Origin: Thioclava sp. ES.031
GTDB taxonomy: Bacteria > Pseudomonadota > Alphaproteobacteria > Rhodobacterales > Rhodobacteraceae
Assembly (NCBI RefSeq): GCF_002563775.1
Contig: NZ_PDJO01000001.1
Span: 3,955,145-4,019,144 of the forward strand
Direction: 5' to 3'
DNA: 64,000 bases
The notes under the pieces are model-generated. The model made no database searches. It was not told the origin of the DNA and worked only from the letters and a program-made list of their open reading frames with translations. The translations under genes and the position numbers were made by a program. This document shows positions 52,470 through 62,055 of the stretch, in pieces; the stretch's first letter is position 1; every line of letters begins with the position of its first letter.

Positions 52470-55115
52470 ATGGCCAAGCCGACCGTCACACCGATGATGG
52501 AACAGTATCTGGGGATCAAGGAGGCCAATCCGGGCGCGCTCCTGTTCTATCGGATGGGTGATTTCTACGAGATGTTCTTTCAGGACGCGGTCGATGCCGC
52601 ATCCGCGCTCGACATCGCGCTGACCAAGCGCGGTCAGCACATGGGCGAGGATATCGCGATGTGCGGCGTTCCCGTGCACGCGGCCGAGGGCTACCTGCTG
52701 ACGCTGATCCGCAAAGGCTTCCGCGTGGCGATCGCCGAGCAGATGGAGGACCCGGCCGAGGCGAAGAAGCGCGGCTCGAAATCCGTCGTGAAACGCGATG
52801 TGGTGCGGCTGGTCACGCCCGGCACGCTGACCGAGGAAAGCCTGCTGGAGGCTCGCCGCCACAACTTCCTCGCCGCCTGGGCGGAAGTGCGCGACGAGGC
52901 CGCGATCGCCTGGGTCGATATCTCCACCGGCGAGTTCCGTGTGACGCCCTGCCCACTGTCGCGGCTGGGGCCGGAACTAGCCCGGCTTGCGCCGCGTGAA
53001 GTTCTGGTCAGCGAGGTAAAAGAGGGCGATTGCGCCGAAATAGTCTCTGATATGCGGGCCGCGATGACGCCCTTGTCCCGCGCGAGCTTCGACAGTCAGG
53101 CCGCCGAGACGCGGCTTCTGTCGCTCTATTCGATCGGGTCTCTCGATGCTTTCGGCAGCTTCACCCGCGCCGAGATGGCCGCGATGGGAGCGATCGTCGA
53201 TTACCTCGAGATCACGCAGAAGGGCAAACTGCCCCTGCTGCGCCGTCCCGTGCATGAAGACAGCGGCGCGGCGATGCAGATCGACGCCGCCACGCGGCGT
53301 AATCTGGAATTGACGCAGGCTCTGTCAGGCGGACGCGAAGGCTCGCTCCTCAACGCCATCGACCGCACGGTGACGGCAGGTGGCGCGCGGCTTCTGGAAC
53401 GCCGGATCTCCGCCCCCTCTCGGAACCTGACCGAAATCCACGCGCGGCACGATTCCGTGCGTTTTCTGCTGGAGCAGGGTCGATTTGCCGAAGATATCCG
53501 CGCCGATCTGAAGCGCTGCCCCGATATGGATCGCGCGCTGTCACGTCTCGCCCTCGACCGTGGCGGCCCGCGCGACATGGCCGCGATCCGCAACGGGTTG
53601 GAGCAGGCCGAGCGGATCGCCGAAGCCGTGGCCGCCGTCGAGGCCCCACCGCTGCTCGCCGAGGCTGCGAAAGCCCTCATGGGCCATGACGATCTCACCG
53701 CCCTTCTGGATGCGGCGCTCATCGCGGAACCGCCGCTTCTCGCGCGCGATGGCGGCTTCATTGCGACGGGCTATGACGAAGATCTCGACCAGACGCGCCA
53801 ACTGCGCGACGAAGGCCGCGGCGTGATCGCGAAGATGCAGGCCGAATATATCGAGGCCACCGGGATCAATTCGCTGAAGATCAAGCACAACAACGTGCTG
53901 GGCTATTTCATCGAAACCACGGCCACCCATGCCGAGAAGATGCTCGCCCCGCCGCTGTCGGAACGCTTCATCCATCGTCAGACCACCGCGAACCAGGTGC
54001 GCTTCACGACCGTCGAACTGAGCGAGATCGAAACCCGGATTCTCAATGCCGGAAACCATGCGCTGGAGATCGAAAAAAGGCTCTATTCCAGCCTAAGACA
54101 GGCCATTCTCGACCGCGCGGGCCCGATCAACGAAGCCTCGCGCGCACTTGCCGAAATCGACCTCGCCAGCGCTTTCGCGACGCTCGCCCGCAACGAAGAC
54201 TGGGCAGAACCCACCGTCGATGACAGCCACGCGTTCGAGATCGAGGGTGGGCGGCATCCGGTCGTCGAAGCCTCGCTGAAAAAATCCGGCGAGCCTTTCA
54301 TCGCGAATGACTGCGAACTGACCGAGGGCGCGACGCCCGCGATCTGGCTGCTCACCGGTCCGAACATGGCCGGTAAATCGACCTTCCTGCGGCAGAACGC
54401 CCTGATCGCGCTTCTCGCACAGGCGGGCAGCTTCGTTCCGGCGAAATCCGCCCATATCGGCCTTGTGTCTCAACTCTTCAGCCGCGTCGGTGCGGCGGAC
54501 GATCTGGCGCGGGGCCGGTCGACCTTCATGGTGGAGATGGTCGAAACCGCCGCGATCCTCAATCAGGCTGACGACCGCGCTCTGGTCATTCTCGACGAGA
54601 TCGGCCGCGGCACCGCGACCTATGACGGGCTCTCGATCGCTTGGGCCGTCATGGAACATCTGCACGCGTCCAACCGTTGCCGCGCGCTCTTCGCGACCCA
54701 CTACCACGAGATGACCGCGCTTTCGGCCAAGCTGGACGGCGTCGAGAATGCGACCGTCGCGGTGAAGGAATGGGAAGGCGAGGTGATCTTCCTGCACGAG
54801 GTTCGCAAAGGCGCCGCCGACCGCTCCTACGGCGTTCAGGTCGCGCGCCTCGCCGGGCTTCCGCATTCCGTCGTGGAACGCGCCCGGATCGTGCTCGATG
54901 CGCTGGAGAAAGGCGAGCGCGAAGGTGGCGGCAAGAAACAGGCGGTGATCGACGATCTGCCCCTGTTTTCAGTGTCTAACACACCACAACCGGCCGCCGC
55001 GCCTACTGGTCCGTCGGAGCTGGAAGAGCGGCTGAAAGCTCTCATTCCGGACGACATGACACCGAAAGACGCGCTCGACGCTCTCTACGAGCTTCGCGCG
55101 CTTCTCAAGGAGTGA
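52470..55115 (+). CDS. mutS: DNA mismatch repair protein MutS
   Basis: Mismatch-recognition ATPase of 881 residues. The N-terminal mismatch-binding motif FYRMGDFYEMFFQDA (Phe-x-Glu reading FYE) is near residue 30; the connector and lever domains follow; the ATPase has Walker A TGPNMAGKSTFLRQNALI, SRVGAADDLARGRSTFMVEM, Walker B LVILDEIGRGTATYDG and ATHYHEM. The start at 52470 with GGGGGGC upstream gives the expected N-terminus. Copies of the iterated word lie at 53039 and 54075. Confidence 0.97.
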   Translation: MAKPTVTPMMEQYLGIKEANPGALLFYRMGDFYEMFFQDAVDAASALDIALTKRGQHMGEDIAMCGVPVHAAEGYLLTLIRKGFRVAIAEQMEDPAEAKKRGSKSVVKRDVVRLVTPGTLTEESLLEARRHNFLAAWAEVRDEAAIAWVDISTGEFRVTPCPLSRLGPELARLAPREVLVSEVKEGDCAEIVSDMRAAMTPLSRASFDSQAAETRLLSLYSIGSLDAFGSFTRAEMAAMGAIVDYLEITQKGKLPLLRRPVHEDSGAAMQIDAATRRNLELTQALSGGREGSLLNAIDRTVTAGGARLLERRISAPSRNLTEIHARHDSVRFLLEQGRFAEDIRADLKRCPDMDRALSRLALDRGGPRDMAAIRNGLEQAERIAEAVAAVEAPPLLAEAAKALMGHDDLTALLDAALIAEPPLLARDGGFIATGYDEDLDQTRQLRDEGRGVIAKMQAEYIEATGINSLKIKHNNVLGYFIETTATHAEKMLAPPLSERFIHRQTTANQVRFTTVELSEIETRILNAGNHALEIEKRLYSSLRQAILDRAGPINEASRALAEIDLASAFATLARNEDWAEPTVDDSHAFEIEGGRHPVVEASLKKSGEPFIANDCELTEGATPAIWLLTGPNMAGKSTFLRQNALIALLAQAGSFVPAKSAHIGLVSQLFSRVGAADDLARGRSTFMVEMVETAAILNQADDRALVILDEIGRGTATYDGLSIAWAVMEHLHASNRCRALFATHYHEMTALSAKLDGVENATVAVKEWEGEVIFLHEVRKGAADRSYGVQVARLAGLPHSVVERARIVLDALEKGEREGGGKKQAVIDDLPLFSVSNTPQPAAAPTGPSELEERLKALIPDDMTPKDALDALYELRALLKE

Positions 55116-55145
55116 TCTTCGTTTTGGAGAAAATATCTCGGGGGT

Positions 55146-55164
55146 CTGGGGGCAGCGCCCCCAG
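55146..55164. terminator. Hairpin between convergent mutS and grpE
   Basis: CTGGGGGC, loop AGC, GCCCCCAG: an 8-bp G+C stem preceded by GGGGGT. The GGGGTCTGGGGGCAGCGCCCCCAG type of element is common between Rhodobacteraceae genes as I recall, and it would serve both converging transcripts. Confidence 0.7.
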
Positions 55165-55173
55165 CCTTGCCGA

Positions 55174-55722
55174 TCAGGATTTCGGAGTGGAGCTGACGCC
55201 CACTTTCGCCGGTCGCAGCAGCCGGTCGTGGATCATGAAGCCGTTCTCCATGACCTGAATGATGTCGCCGGCCTTGGTGCCGGGCGCGGGCGCTTCGAAC
55301 ATCGCCTCATGCATCTGCGGGTCGAATTTCTCACCGACCTCGGGCGCCACCGTGGTGATGCCGTGACGGGCGAACACGTTGAGCAATTCGCGCTGGGTCA
55401 GTTCGACGCCTTCGAGGAACGGCCCGGCCTGCGAACGAACGTCCTCATTCGCGGCTTCGAGCGCACGCGAGAGCGCGTCGAACACGGGCAGCATGTCGCG
55501 CGCAAGGCGCGTGCCGCCATAATTCGAGGCTTCCTGACGTTCCTTGTCGGCACGTTTGCGCGCGTTCTCGGCATCTGCCAGCGCGCGCATGAATCGGTCG
55601 CGATAATCGTCGCGCTCCGCACGCAATGCCTCGAGCTCGTCGGCCTCTTCGGCCATCACATCTTCGAAACTCTCGTCGATATGCGCCTGATCCTCGGCAA
55701 TCTCGTCTTTTTTCTCGCTCAT
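55174..55722 (-). CDS. grpE: Nucleotide exchange factor GrpE
   Basis: DnaK co-chaperone of 182 residues. A long acidic N-terminal coiled coil (residues 1-75, ELEALRAERDDYRDRFMRALADAENARKRADKERQEA) precedes the compact beta domain with LLNVFARHGITTVAPEVGEKFDPQMHEAMFEAPAPGTKAGDIIQVMENGFMIHDRLLRPAKVGVS. Start at 55722; the ATG 9 bases earlier touches the AAAGG ribosome site and overlaps the hrcA stop. It is transcribed with hrcA. dnaK and dnaJ are not in the window. Confidence 0.95.
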   Translation of the reverse strand: MSEKKDEIAEDQAHIDESFEDVMAEEADELEALRAERDDYRDRFMRALADAENARKRADKERQEASNYGGTRLARDMLPVFDALSRALEAANEDVRSQAGPFLEGVELTQRELLNVFARHGITTVAPEVGEKFDPQMHEAMFEAPAPGTKAGDIIQVMENGFMIHDRLLRPAKVGVSSTPKS

Positions 55723-55727
55723 GCCAT

Positions 55728-56789
55728 TCATCCTTTGCCCTGGCCGGAGATCATCCGCCCGACCAGTTGCGCTGTGTAGTCCACGATCGGCACGATGCGC
55801 CCGTAGTTGAGCCGGGTCGGCCCAATCACGCCCACCGCACCAATGATCTTTCGGTCAGCGTTCATATATGGAGAGACGACCAAAGAGGAACCCGAAAGAG
55901 AGAAAAGTTTGTTCTCTGAGCCAATAAAAATACGCACGCCTTCGCCATCCTCGGCCAGATCGAGGAATTCGGCGATGTCCCGCTTCCGCTCGAGATCGTC
56001 GAAGAGCGAGCGGATCCGGTCGAGGTCGTCTTCGGAGCCCAAAAGATTGGCACGACCGCGCACGATCAGCCGCTCGTAGCGCTCGCCCTTGTTCTCCCAA
56101 GCCGCCAATCCGCTGTCGATCAGCTCGGTCGCGAGCGAATCGATTTCGGTGCGGTGATTTGCGATCTCGCGGGCGATGTGACCACGCAGCTCCGACAGGG
56201 TTTTCCCCTCCGCCATCGCGTTGAGGAAATTCGCGGCTTCCCGCATCGAGGACGGCGTCTGACCCAGCGGCGGCGTGAAGACCCGGTTTTCCACCTGCCC
56301 GTCCGCGAAGACGAGCACCACCAGCGCCCGGTCGGGCGAGAGCGAGACGAATTCGATATGCCGGATCGGGGCTTCGTGTTTCGGCGTCAGAACGAGGCTC
56401 GCGCCCTGCGTCATCCCCGAAAGCGCATTCGAAACCCGATCCAACAAAGACCCTACATCGCCTGAATTCGCCCCCATCGTGGCATCGAGCGCGGCGCGGT
56501 CCTCTTCGCCGAGATGGTTAACTTCCATCACCCCATCGACGAACAGCCGCAGGCCCGTCTGCGTCGGAACACGTCCGGCAGAGACATGGGGGCTGTCCAG
56601 AAGCCCGAGATATTCGAGGTCCTGCATCACGTTGCGGATCGTCGCCGCCGAGAGCTTCTCGTTCATCTCTCGGGTCAGGCTCCGCGAGCCCACGGGACCG
56701 CCGGTCGTCAGATAGCCTTCGACCACCCGGCGAAACACTTCGCGGGAGCGGTCGTTCAGTTCGGAAAGAATATCGTTCTGTTCACTCAT
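55728..56789 (-). CDS. hrcA: Heat-inducible transcription repressor HrcA
   Basis: Repressor of 353 residues. N-terminal winged helix: VEGYLTTGGPVGSRSLTREMNEKLSAATIRNVMQDLEYLGLLDSPHVSAGRVPTQTGLRLFVD; the C-terminal half has the HrcA dimer and GAF-like domain, FIGSENKLFSLSGSSLVVSPYMNADRKIIGAVGVIGPTRLNYGRIVPIVDYTAQLVGRMI. It binds CIRCE elements in front of chaperonin operons. I see no CIRCE in the hrcA-rph gap, so autoregulation by that site is not evident. Confidence 0.96.
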   Translation of the reverse strand: MSEQNDILSELNDRSREVFRRVVEGYLTTGGPVGSRSLTREMNEKLSAATIRNVMQDLEYLGLLDSPHVSAGRVPTQTGLRLFVDGVMEVNHLGEEDRAALDATMGANSGDVGSLLDRVSNALSGMTQGASLVLTPKHEAPIRHIEFVSLSPDRALVVLVFADGQVENRVFTPPLGQTPSSMREAANFLNAMAEGKTLSELRGHIAREIANHRTEIDSLATELIDSGLAAWENKGERYERLIVRGRANLLGSEDDLDRIRSLFDDLERKRDIAEFLDLAEDGEGVRIFIGSENKLFSLSGSSLVVSPYMNADRKIIGAVGVIGPTRLNYGRIVPIVDYTAQLVGRMISGQGKG

Positions 56790-56907
56790 CGCGCTTCATC
56801 CCTGCTGACTTAAAGCCGCGCGAAGCCGAAGGTCAATCACGGCACGGGGGTTGCATCGCTGCGCATGGGCGATCAAATGGGGTGAATTCATTAGAAAGGA
56901 CCCCACG

Positions 56908-57621
56908 ATGCGCCCATCCGGCAGAGAGTTAAGTGAACTTCGCCCGATTTCAATCGAGACCGGGGTTACGAAACACGCAGAAGGGTCTTGCCTGATCAAA
57001 ATGGGCGACACCCATGTGCTGTGCACCGCCACGATCGAAGACCGCGCGCCGTCTTTCCTCAAAGGCTCTGGCCTTGGCTGGGTGACGGCGGAATACGGCA
57101 TGCTGCCGCGCGCGACCAACACGCGTAACCGTCGCGAGGCCGCGGCAGGCAAGCAAGGCGGAAGAACCGTTGAAATTCAACGACTTATCGGTCGCGCACT
57201 GCGCGCTGGCGTCGATCGCTCCGCGCTTGGCGAACGTCAAATCGTCGTCGATTGCGATGTGATCCAGGCCGATGGCGGCACGCGCTGCGCCTCGATCACC
57301 GGCGGTTGGGTCGCGCTGCGTCTGGCTGCGAACAAGCTGATGAAATCGGGCGCCTGCACTTCCGATCCGCTTCTCGACCATGTCGCGGCCCTGTCCTGCG
57401 GCATTTATGCGGGCCAGCCGGTCGCCGATCTCGACTATGCCGAGGATAGCGAAGCGGGCACCGACGGGAATTTCATCATGACTGGCGCTGGCAAGCTGAT
57501 CGAAGTGCAGATGTCGGCGGAAGGCGCGACCTTCTCGCGCGAACAGATGGATCGGCTTCTCGATCTGGCCGAAGAAGGCGCGGCGAAGCTCGTCGAAATG
57601 CAGAAAGCGGCCATCGGATGA
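56908..57621 (+). CDS. rph: Ribonuclease PH
   Basis: Phosphorolytic exoribonuclease of 237 residues that trims tRNA 3' ends. [44 protein letters not shown] at the N-terminus, [19 protein letters not shown] and the metal-binding DADGGT-like [20 protein letters not shown] are unmistakable. Start at 56908 behind AAAGGACCCCACG. It is coupled by ATGA to rdgB. Confidence 0.97.
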   Translation: MRPSGRELSELRPISIETGVTKHAEGSCLIKMGDTHVLCTATIEDRAPSFLKGSGLGWVTAEYGMLPRATNTRNRREAAAGKQGGRTVEIQRLIGRALRAGVDRSALGERQIVVDCDVIQADGGTRCASITGGWVALRLAANKLMKSGACTSDPLLDHVAALSCGIYAGQPVADLDYAEDSEAGTDGNFIMTGAGKLIEVQMSAEGATFSREQMDRLLDLAEEGAAKLVEMQKAAIG

Positions 57622-58229
57622 GGAGCTTCACCGAAAAGAAGCTGCTGGTTGCGACCCATAACGCCGGAAAGCTCGAGGAGATCAAAGCTATCCTCGCGCC
57701 TTTCGGCGTCGAGGTCGTCGGCGCGAAGGAAATGAACCTCCCCGAGCCGGAAGAAACCGAGAGCACCTTCGTCGGCAATGCGCGGATCAAGGCCCATGCC
57801 GCGGCGAAAGCGACCGGCCTGCCCGCCTTGGCGGACGATTCCGGCATTGAAGTCGACTGTCTCGACGGTGCGCCGGGCGTTTACACGGCCGATTGGGCGA
57901 CCACCCCGAACGGCCGCGACTTCACCATGGCGATGGAAAAGACCTGGAAGGCCTGCGACGAGATTGAAGCGGACCTGCCGCGGACCGCGCGCTTCCGCTC
58001 GACCCTGGTTCTGGCCTGGCCCGACGGGCATGACGAGGTGTTCGACGGCCGTGTCGAAGGCCAGCTGGTTTGGCCGATGCGCGGCGCTTTGGGGCATGGC
58101 TATGACCCGATGTTCCAGCCCGATGGCTTTGAGCTGACCTTCGCGGAGATGGATCCCGCGCAAAAGAACGAGATTTCGCACCGTGCGGATGCTTTCCGCA
58201 AGTTCGTGACGATTTTCGAAGCGCAATGA
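57618..58229 (+). CDS. rdgB: dITP/XTP pyrophosphatase RdgB
   Basis: Nucleotide house-cleaning enzyme of 203 residues that hydrolyses inosine and xanthosine triphosphates. [59 protein letters not shown] (metal Asp) and [20 protein letters not shown]...[11 protein letters not shown] are the family motifs. ATGA overlaps with rph upstream and hemW downstream. Confidence 0.97.
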   Translation: MRSFTEKKLLVATHNAGKLEEIKAILAPFGVEVVGAKEMNLPEPEETESTFVGNARIKAHAAAKATGLPALADDSGIEVDCLDGAPGVYTADWATTPNGRDFTMAMEKTWKACDEIEADLPRTARFRSTLVLAWPDGHDEVFDGRVEGQLVWPMRGALGHGYDPMFQPDGFELTFAEMDPAQKNEISHRADAFRKFVTIFEAQ

Positions 58230-59383
58230 CCGAGGATTGGCGGCACGGAGGGTTCGGCCTCTACCTTCACTGGCCGTTCTGTGCCGCCAAATGCCCCTAT
58301 TGCGACTTCAATTCGCATGTCGCGACCGCCATCGACCAGAAACGATGGCTCTCTGCCTATCTCAGCGAACTCGACCGTTATGCGGCGCAGACGGAAGGCC
58401 GGATTTTGAACACGGTTTTCTTCGGCGGCGGCACACCCTCGCTGATGGATCCCGAGATCGTCGCCGCGATCATCGAACGCATCCGTAGAAACTGGCAAAC
58501 CAGCAACGATTTCGAGATTACCCTCGAAGCGAACCCCACAAGTGTCGAATCCGGGCGGTTTAGAGCCTTTTCCAAGGCTGGCGTGAACCGCGTCTCGATG
58601 GGAATGCAAGCCCTGAATGACGAAGATCTCCGTCGCTTGGGCCGGATGCACTCGGTCGCAGAAGGCCAAAAAGCTTTCGACATCGCGCGCAAGCAGTTCG
58701 ATCGCGTGAGCTTTGATCTGATCTACGCGCGCCAGCACCAGACGATCGAGGAGTGGAAAGCAGAGCTGGACGAGGCGCTGGAAATGGCGGTCGATCATCT
58801 CTCGCTCTATCAGCTGACCATCGAACCGGGCACGGTTTTCGGCGCGCGGCAGGACGCGGGCAAGCTGCGCGGTATTCCGGAGGACGATATCTCCGCCGAG
58901 ATGTACTTCGCGACGCAGGAAATCTGCGAGAAGCACGGCCTGCCCGCCTATGAGATCTCGAACCACGCGCGCCCGGGTGCCGAGAGCCGCCATAACCTGA
59001 TTTACTGGCGTTATGGCGACTATATCGGCATCGGCCCCGGCGCACATGGGCGCCTGACCGAAAATGGTGTCCGCCACGCCACCGATACGCTCAAACAGCC
59101 CGGCGCCTGGCTTGCGCAGGTGGAAAAAACCGGTGCCGGAGAGAACGAACGCGCCGCCCTGCCCCGCGAAGAACAGGCAATCGAATATCTTTTGTTCGCG
59201 CTGCGCCTGTCCGAAGGGCTCGAGATGGAACGGTTCAACAAAATCTCGCGTTCTCCGCTCGATGAGGCGACAATGCGCCATCTTGAGGATATTGGCATGG
59301 TCAAAAGAGAGAACGGATTTCTGCGCGCAACGGATCAAGGCCGCCCGGTTTTGAACGCCATTATTCGCGATCTTATCCCCTGA
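58226..59383 (+). CDS. hemW: Radical SAM heme chaperone HemW
   Basis: Protein of 385 residues. The radical-SAM cluster motif CAAKCPYC has its Cys at residues 19, 23 and 26, with FGGGTPSLMDPE and EANPTSVE (SAM binding) next, and LYQLTIEPGTVFGARQDAGKL and YEISNHARPGAESRHNLIYWRYGDYIGIGPGAHGR later. The fourth-Cys pattern of HemN is absent, supporting HemW rather than coproporphyrinogen dehydrogenase. Its stop overlaps the next start by one base. Confidence 0.95.
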   Translation: MTEDWRHGGFGLYLHWPFCAAKCPYCDFNSHVATAIDQKRWLSAYLSELDRYAAQTEGRILNTVFFGGGTPSLMDPEIVAAIIERIRRNWQTSNDFEITLEANPTSVESGRFRAFSKAGVNRVSMGMQALNDEDLRRLGRMHSVAEGQKAFDIARKQFDRVSFDLIYARQHQTIEEWKAELDEALEMAVDHLSLYQLTIEPGTVFGARQDAGKLRGIPEDDISAEMYFATQEICEKHGLPAYEISNHARPGAESRHNLIYWRYGDYIGIGPGAHGRLTENGVRHATDTLKQPGAWLAQVEKTGAGENERAALPREEQAIEYLLFALRLSEGLEMERFNKISRSPLDEATMRHLEDIGMVKRENGFLRATDQGRPVLNAIIRDLIP

Positions 59384-59736
59384 TGCGCATCCTCTGGCTC
59401 ACGCTTGGCATCATCTCGGCTGGGATCGGGATCATCGGGCTGTTTCTGCCACTCGTCCCGACCGTACCGTTGATGCTTCTGGCGACCTTTTGCTTCGCGC
59501 GCTCCTCTGATCGTCTGCACAACTGGATCATCACCCATCCGCGCTTCGGGCCGCAGGTTATCGACTGGCAGGAACGGCGCGCCATCGCAAAACGTGCGAA
59601 AATCGCCGCAACAGTGTCTGTTTTCGCGGCTTTCGGCCTGTCTTTGGCCTTCCGGTTACCGGTCGAAATTCTGACGATTCAGGGGATCACCCTGCTCGGC
59701 GTCCTGATTTTCATCTGGACGCGCCCGAATAGCTGA
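59383..59736 (+). CDS. DUF454 (YbaN-like) inner-membrane protein
   Basis: Protein of 117 residues with three hydrophobic segments: LWLTLGIISAGIGIIGLFLPLVPTVPLMLLATFCFARSS, then IAATVSVFAAFGLSLAFRLP and ITLLGVLIFIWTRPN. The GLFLPLVPTVPLMLLA and CFARSSDRLHNWIITHPRFGPQ stretches define DUF454. Function unknown. A perfect AACAG-TGT-CTGTT word is at 59610-59622. The gene ends one base before the parB stop on the other strand. Confidence 0.9.
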   Translation: MRILWLTLGIISAGIGIIGLFLPLVPTVPLMLLATFCFARSSDRLHNWIITHPRFGPQVIDWQERRAIAKRAKIAATVSVFAAFGLSLAFRLPVEILTIQGITLLGVLIFIWTRPNS

Positions 59737-60618
59737 TCAGCCGTTGCTGAGCATCTGGCAAAGCTTGTCGAGCTCCTCCAGATCGTCGTAAGCAATCGTA
59801 ATCTTGCCGCCACCGCTGCTGGTATGATCGATCGCGACCTTCATCCCGATGGTCGCGGACAGATCGCCCTCGAGCGCCCGCGTGTCAGCGTCTTTCTGGG
59901 GCTTCGGACGCGCTTTGCGCTCTTCCCCGCCCTGCTGCTTCTTCGCAAGCTTCTCGACATCGCGCACCGAAAGCGTCTTCGCAACGGCCTGTTTCGCGAG
60001 GCTGACCGGATCTTCCGCGGTGATCATCGCCCGCGCATGACCGGCGGACAGCTTCCCCTCGCGCAGATAGACCTGCACTTCTTCGGGCAGCTGCAGCAGA
60101 CGCATCAGATTCGCGATGTGGCTACGGCTTTTCGACAGCGCTTCGGCCAGTTTCTCCTGCGTATGCCCAAAGCGGCTCATCAACTGCTTATAGGCAAGCG
60201 CCTCTTCGAGCGCATTGAGGTCGGCGCGCTGAATATTCTCGATAATCGCGACTTCCAGCACTTCCGTGTCGTTGAATTCGCGAATGATGACCGGAAGCTG
60301 GTGCAGCTTGGCCATCTGCGACGCGCGCCACCGGCGTTCACCGGCCACGATCTCGTAATGATCGGGCTTCGTCGGGTGTTTGCGCACGATAAGCGGCTGA
60401 ATCACGCCCTTTTCGCGGATCGAAGACGCCAGTTCTTCCAAAGCGGCCGGCTCGAAATCGCGACGCGGCTGATCGGGGTTCGGCTCGATCTTCTCGACCG
60501 GGACATATTGCTCCGGGCGACGCGGAGACGTCGTCGTCTCGGCCGGATTCAAATCAACATCCGCCATCAAAGCCGACAAACCACGCCCCAATCCACGCTT
60601 TTCGCGTTCCTTTGCCAT
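59737..60618 (-). CDS. parB: Chromosome partitioning protein ParB
   Basis: CTP-dependent clamp of 293 residues that loads at parS. KRGLGRGLSALMADVD at the N-terminus binds ParA; IEPNPDQPRRDFEPAALEELASSIREKGVIQPLIVRK and VAGERRWRASQMAKLHQLPVI (the GERRxRA CTP-binding box) are followed by the helix-turn-helix FGHTQEKLAEALSKSRSHIANLMRLLQLPEEVQVYLREGKLSAGHARAM. The ATG at 60618 has GGCGG seven bases upstream. Two perfect parS sites lie 1.4 and 3.3 kb away. Confidence 0.97.
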   Translation of the reverse strand: MAKEREKRGLGRGLSALMADVDLNPAETTTSPRRPEQYVPVEKIEPNPDQPRRDFEPAALEELASSIREKGVIQPLIVRKHPTKPDHYEIVAGERRWRASQMAKLHQLPVIIREFNDTEVLEVAIIENIQRADLNALEEALAYKQLMSRFGHTQEKLAEALSKSRSHIANLMRLLQLPEEVQVYLREGKLSAGHARAMITAEDPVSLAKQAVAKTLSVRDVEKLAKKQQGGEERKARPKPQKDADTRALEGDLSATIGMKVAIDHTSSGGGKITIAYDDLEELDKLCQMLSNG

Positions 60619-60620
60619 TC

Positions 60621-61433
60621 TCACACCGCCTTTGCCAGTTCATGCCGCGACATCAATTCGCTGGCGAGATTCCGATAGGCCAATGCCCCGCGCGAACTGC
60701 TGTCGTAGCTGAGCACCGGCATCGCGTAGGATGGCGCCTCGGAGACCCGCACATTCCTCGGGATCATCGTCCGGAACACCAACTCGCCCAACGTCGCACG
60801 CGCATCCGCCTCCACCTGCTGCGAGAGATTGTTCCGCACGTCATACATCGTGAGAACGACCCCCTCGATTCGCAGGTTACGATTCGCGCTCAGGCGGATC
60901 TCCCGGATCGTCAGCATCAGCTGCGAAAGCCCTTCGAGCGCGAAGAACTCCGCCTGCAGCGGCACCAGAACCGAATGCGACGCAACCATCGCGTTGATCG
61001 TCAGAAGGCTCAACGATGGCGGGCAATCGATCAAGATATAGTCGAAGCCATAGCTATCAACATCTGGATGTCGTAGCGCGTCATGCAGAAGGAAGCTGCG
61101 CTTTTCGGTCGAGACAAGCTCCATATCCGCCGAAGACAGGTCCGTCGTGGCCGGGCAGAGGTAAAGACCGTCGATCTCGGTCTTATGCAGAACCGAGGAA
61201 ACCGGCGCGTCTTCGATCAGCAGATCGTAGGTCGTCAGCTCGCGATCATCGGGCTCGATACCCAGGCCCGTCGACGCATTCCCCTGCGGATCGAGATCGA
61301 TCAGAAGAACCTTCCGCCCGGCTTCAACCAGCCCTGCAGCGAGGTTGATCGCCGTCGTCGTCTTCCCCACGCCGCCTTTCTGGTTCGCAATCGCAATGAT
61401 TTTCGGTTCATTTGCGCGAATTGGATCAGACAC
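60621..61433 (-). CDS. parA: Chromosome partitioning ATPase ParA
   Basis: Deviant-Walker ATPase of 270 residues: [25 protein letters not shown] (residues 11-35), [59 protein letters not shown]. It moves the origin region by its interaction with ParB. The start is GTG at 61433, with GGAG upstream inside rsmG; the overlap with rsmG is 8 bases. Confidence 0.97.
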   Translation of the reverse strand: MSDPIRANEPKIIAIANQKGGVGKTTTAINLAAGLVEAGRKVLLIDLDPQGNASTGLGIEPDDRELTTYDLLIEDAPVSSVLHKTEIDGLYLCPATTDLSSADMELVSTEKRSFLLHDALRHPDVDSYGFDYILIDCPPSLSLLTINAMVASHSVLVPLQAEFFALEGLSQLMLTIREIRLSANRNLRIEGVVLTMYDVRNNLSQQVEADARATLGELVFRTMIPRNVRVSEAPSYAMPVLSYDSSSRGALAYRNLASELMSRHELAKAV

Positions 61434-62055
61434 GCTCGGCTCCGTGGATTTTCAGGACAACACTGTTTGGATCGCTGAGGCTTTCGATCGCCTCGTAGTC
61501 AAAGGACCAGCTTTCCTGCGCCTGCGCAAGTTCTTCCTGCCAGCGCGCGCCCTTCGGGAAGATAGCGATGCCGGAGGGCTTCAGATGCCGGGCGCTGAAT
61601 TCCAGTAGTTTCGGCAGATTCGCGAGGGCTCGGGCCGAGACGACATCGGCCTTCAGCGGCGCAATCTCTTCGATTCGTTGCGCGAAAACGCGGATATTGA
61701 GCGACAGCTCCCGAGTGACCGTCGAGAGAAAGGCCGATTTTCGGAGATCCGATTCGACCAAAATGACCTGGCGTTCCGGCGCCTTTTCCGCCGACAGAAT
61801 CGCGATCACCAAACCCGGAAAGCCGCCCCCTGCCCCGAAATCTGCCCAAATCCGTGCATTTTCCGGTGCCATCGCGAAAATCTGGGCCGAATCGAGAAAG
61901 TGGCGCGACCACATATCCTCCAAAGTCGACTTCGCGACGAGGTTAATCGCGGGATTCCACTTCTTGAGCAGCGCCTCATAGGCAAACAGCTTATCCAATG
62001 TTTCACGTGAAACATCGAATCGCGTGGCGAACTCTTCGGCCTCAGGCGTCGTCAT
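61426..62055 (-). CDS. rsmG: 16S rRNA (guanine527-N7)-methyltransferase RsmG
   Basis: SAM-dependent methyltransferase of 209 residues (GidB). [29 protein letters not shown] and [21 protein letters not shown] (SAM-binding GxGxGxP) are typical. The start at 62055 overlaps the mnmG stop by ATGA. A perfect parS (61999-62014) lies inside the coding region and encodes part of FDVSRETL. Confidence 0.96.
   Translation of the reverse strand: MTTPEAEEFATRFDVSRETLDKLFAYEALLKKWNPAINLVAKSTLEDMWSRHFLDSAQIFAMAPENARIWADFGAGGGFPGLVIAILSAEKAPERQVILVESDLRKSAFLSTVTRELSLNIRVFAQRIEEIAPLKADVVSARALANLPKLLEFSARHLKPSGIAIFPKGARWQEELAQAQESWSFDYEAIESLSDPNSVVLKIHGAERV
61999..62014. promoter_or_regulatory. parS site 1, inside rsmG
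   Basis: TGTTTCACGTGAAACA, identical to the 16-bp bacterial parS consensus and a perfect palindrome. ParB should load here. It is 1.4 kb upstream of parB on the same strand of genes. Confidence 0.95.

Noticed and set aside
56790..56907. Expected CIRCE operator in front of hrcA
   Set aside because: No TTAGCACTC-N9-GAGTGCTAA or close variant can be read in the hrcA-rph gap on either strand.
58226..59383. Coproporphyrinogen dehydrogenase HemN for the radical SAM gene
   Set aside because: The CxxxCxxC is followed by DFNS rather than the extra Cys of HemN, and gene order after rdgB is typical of HemW.
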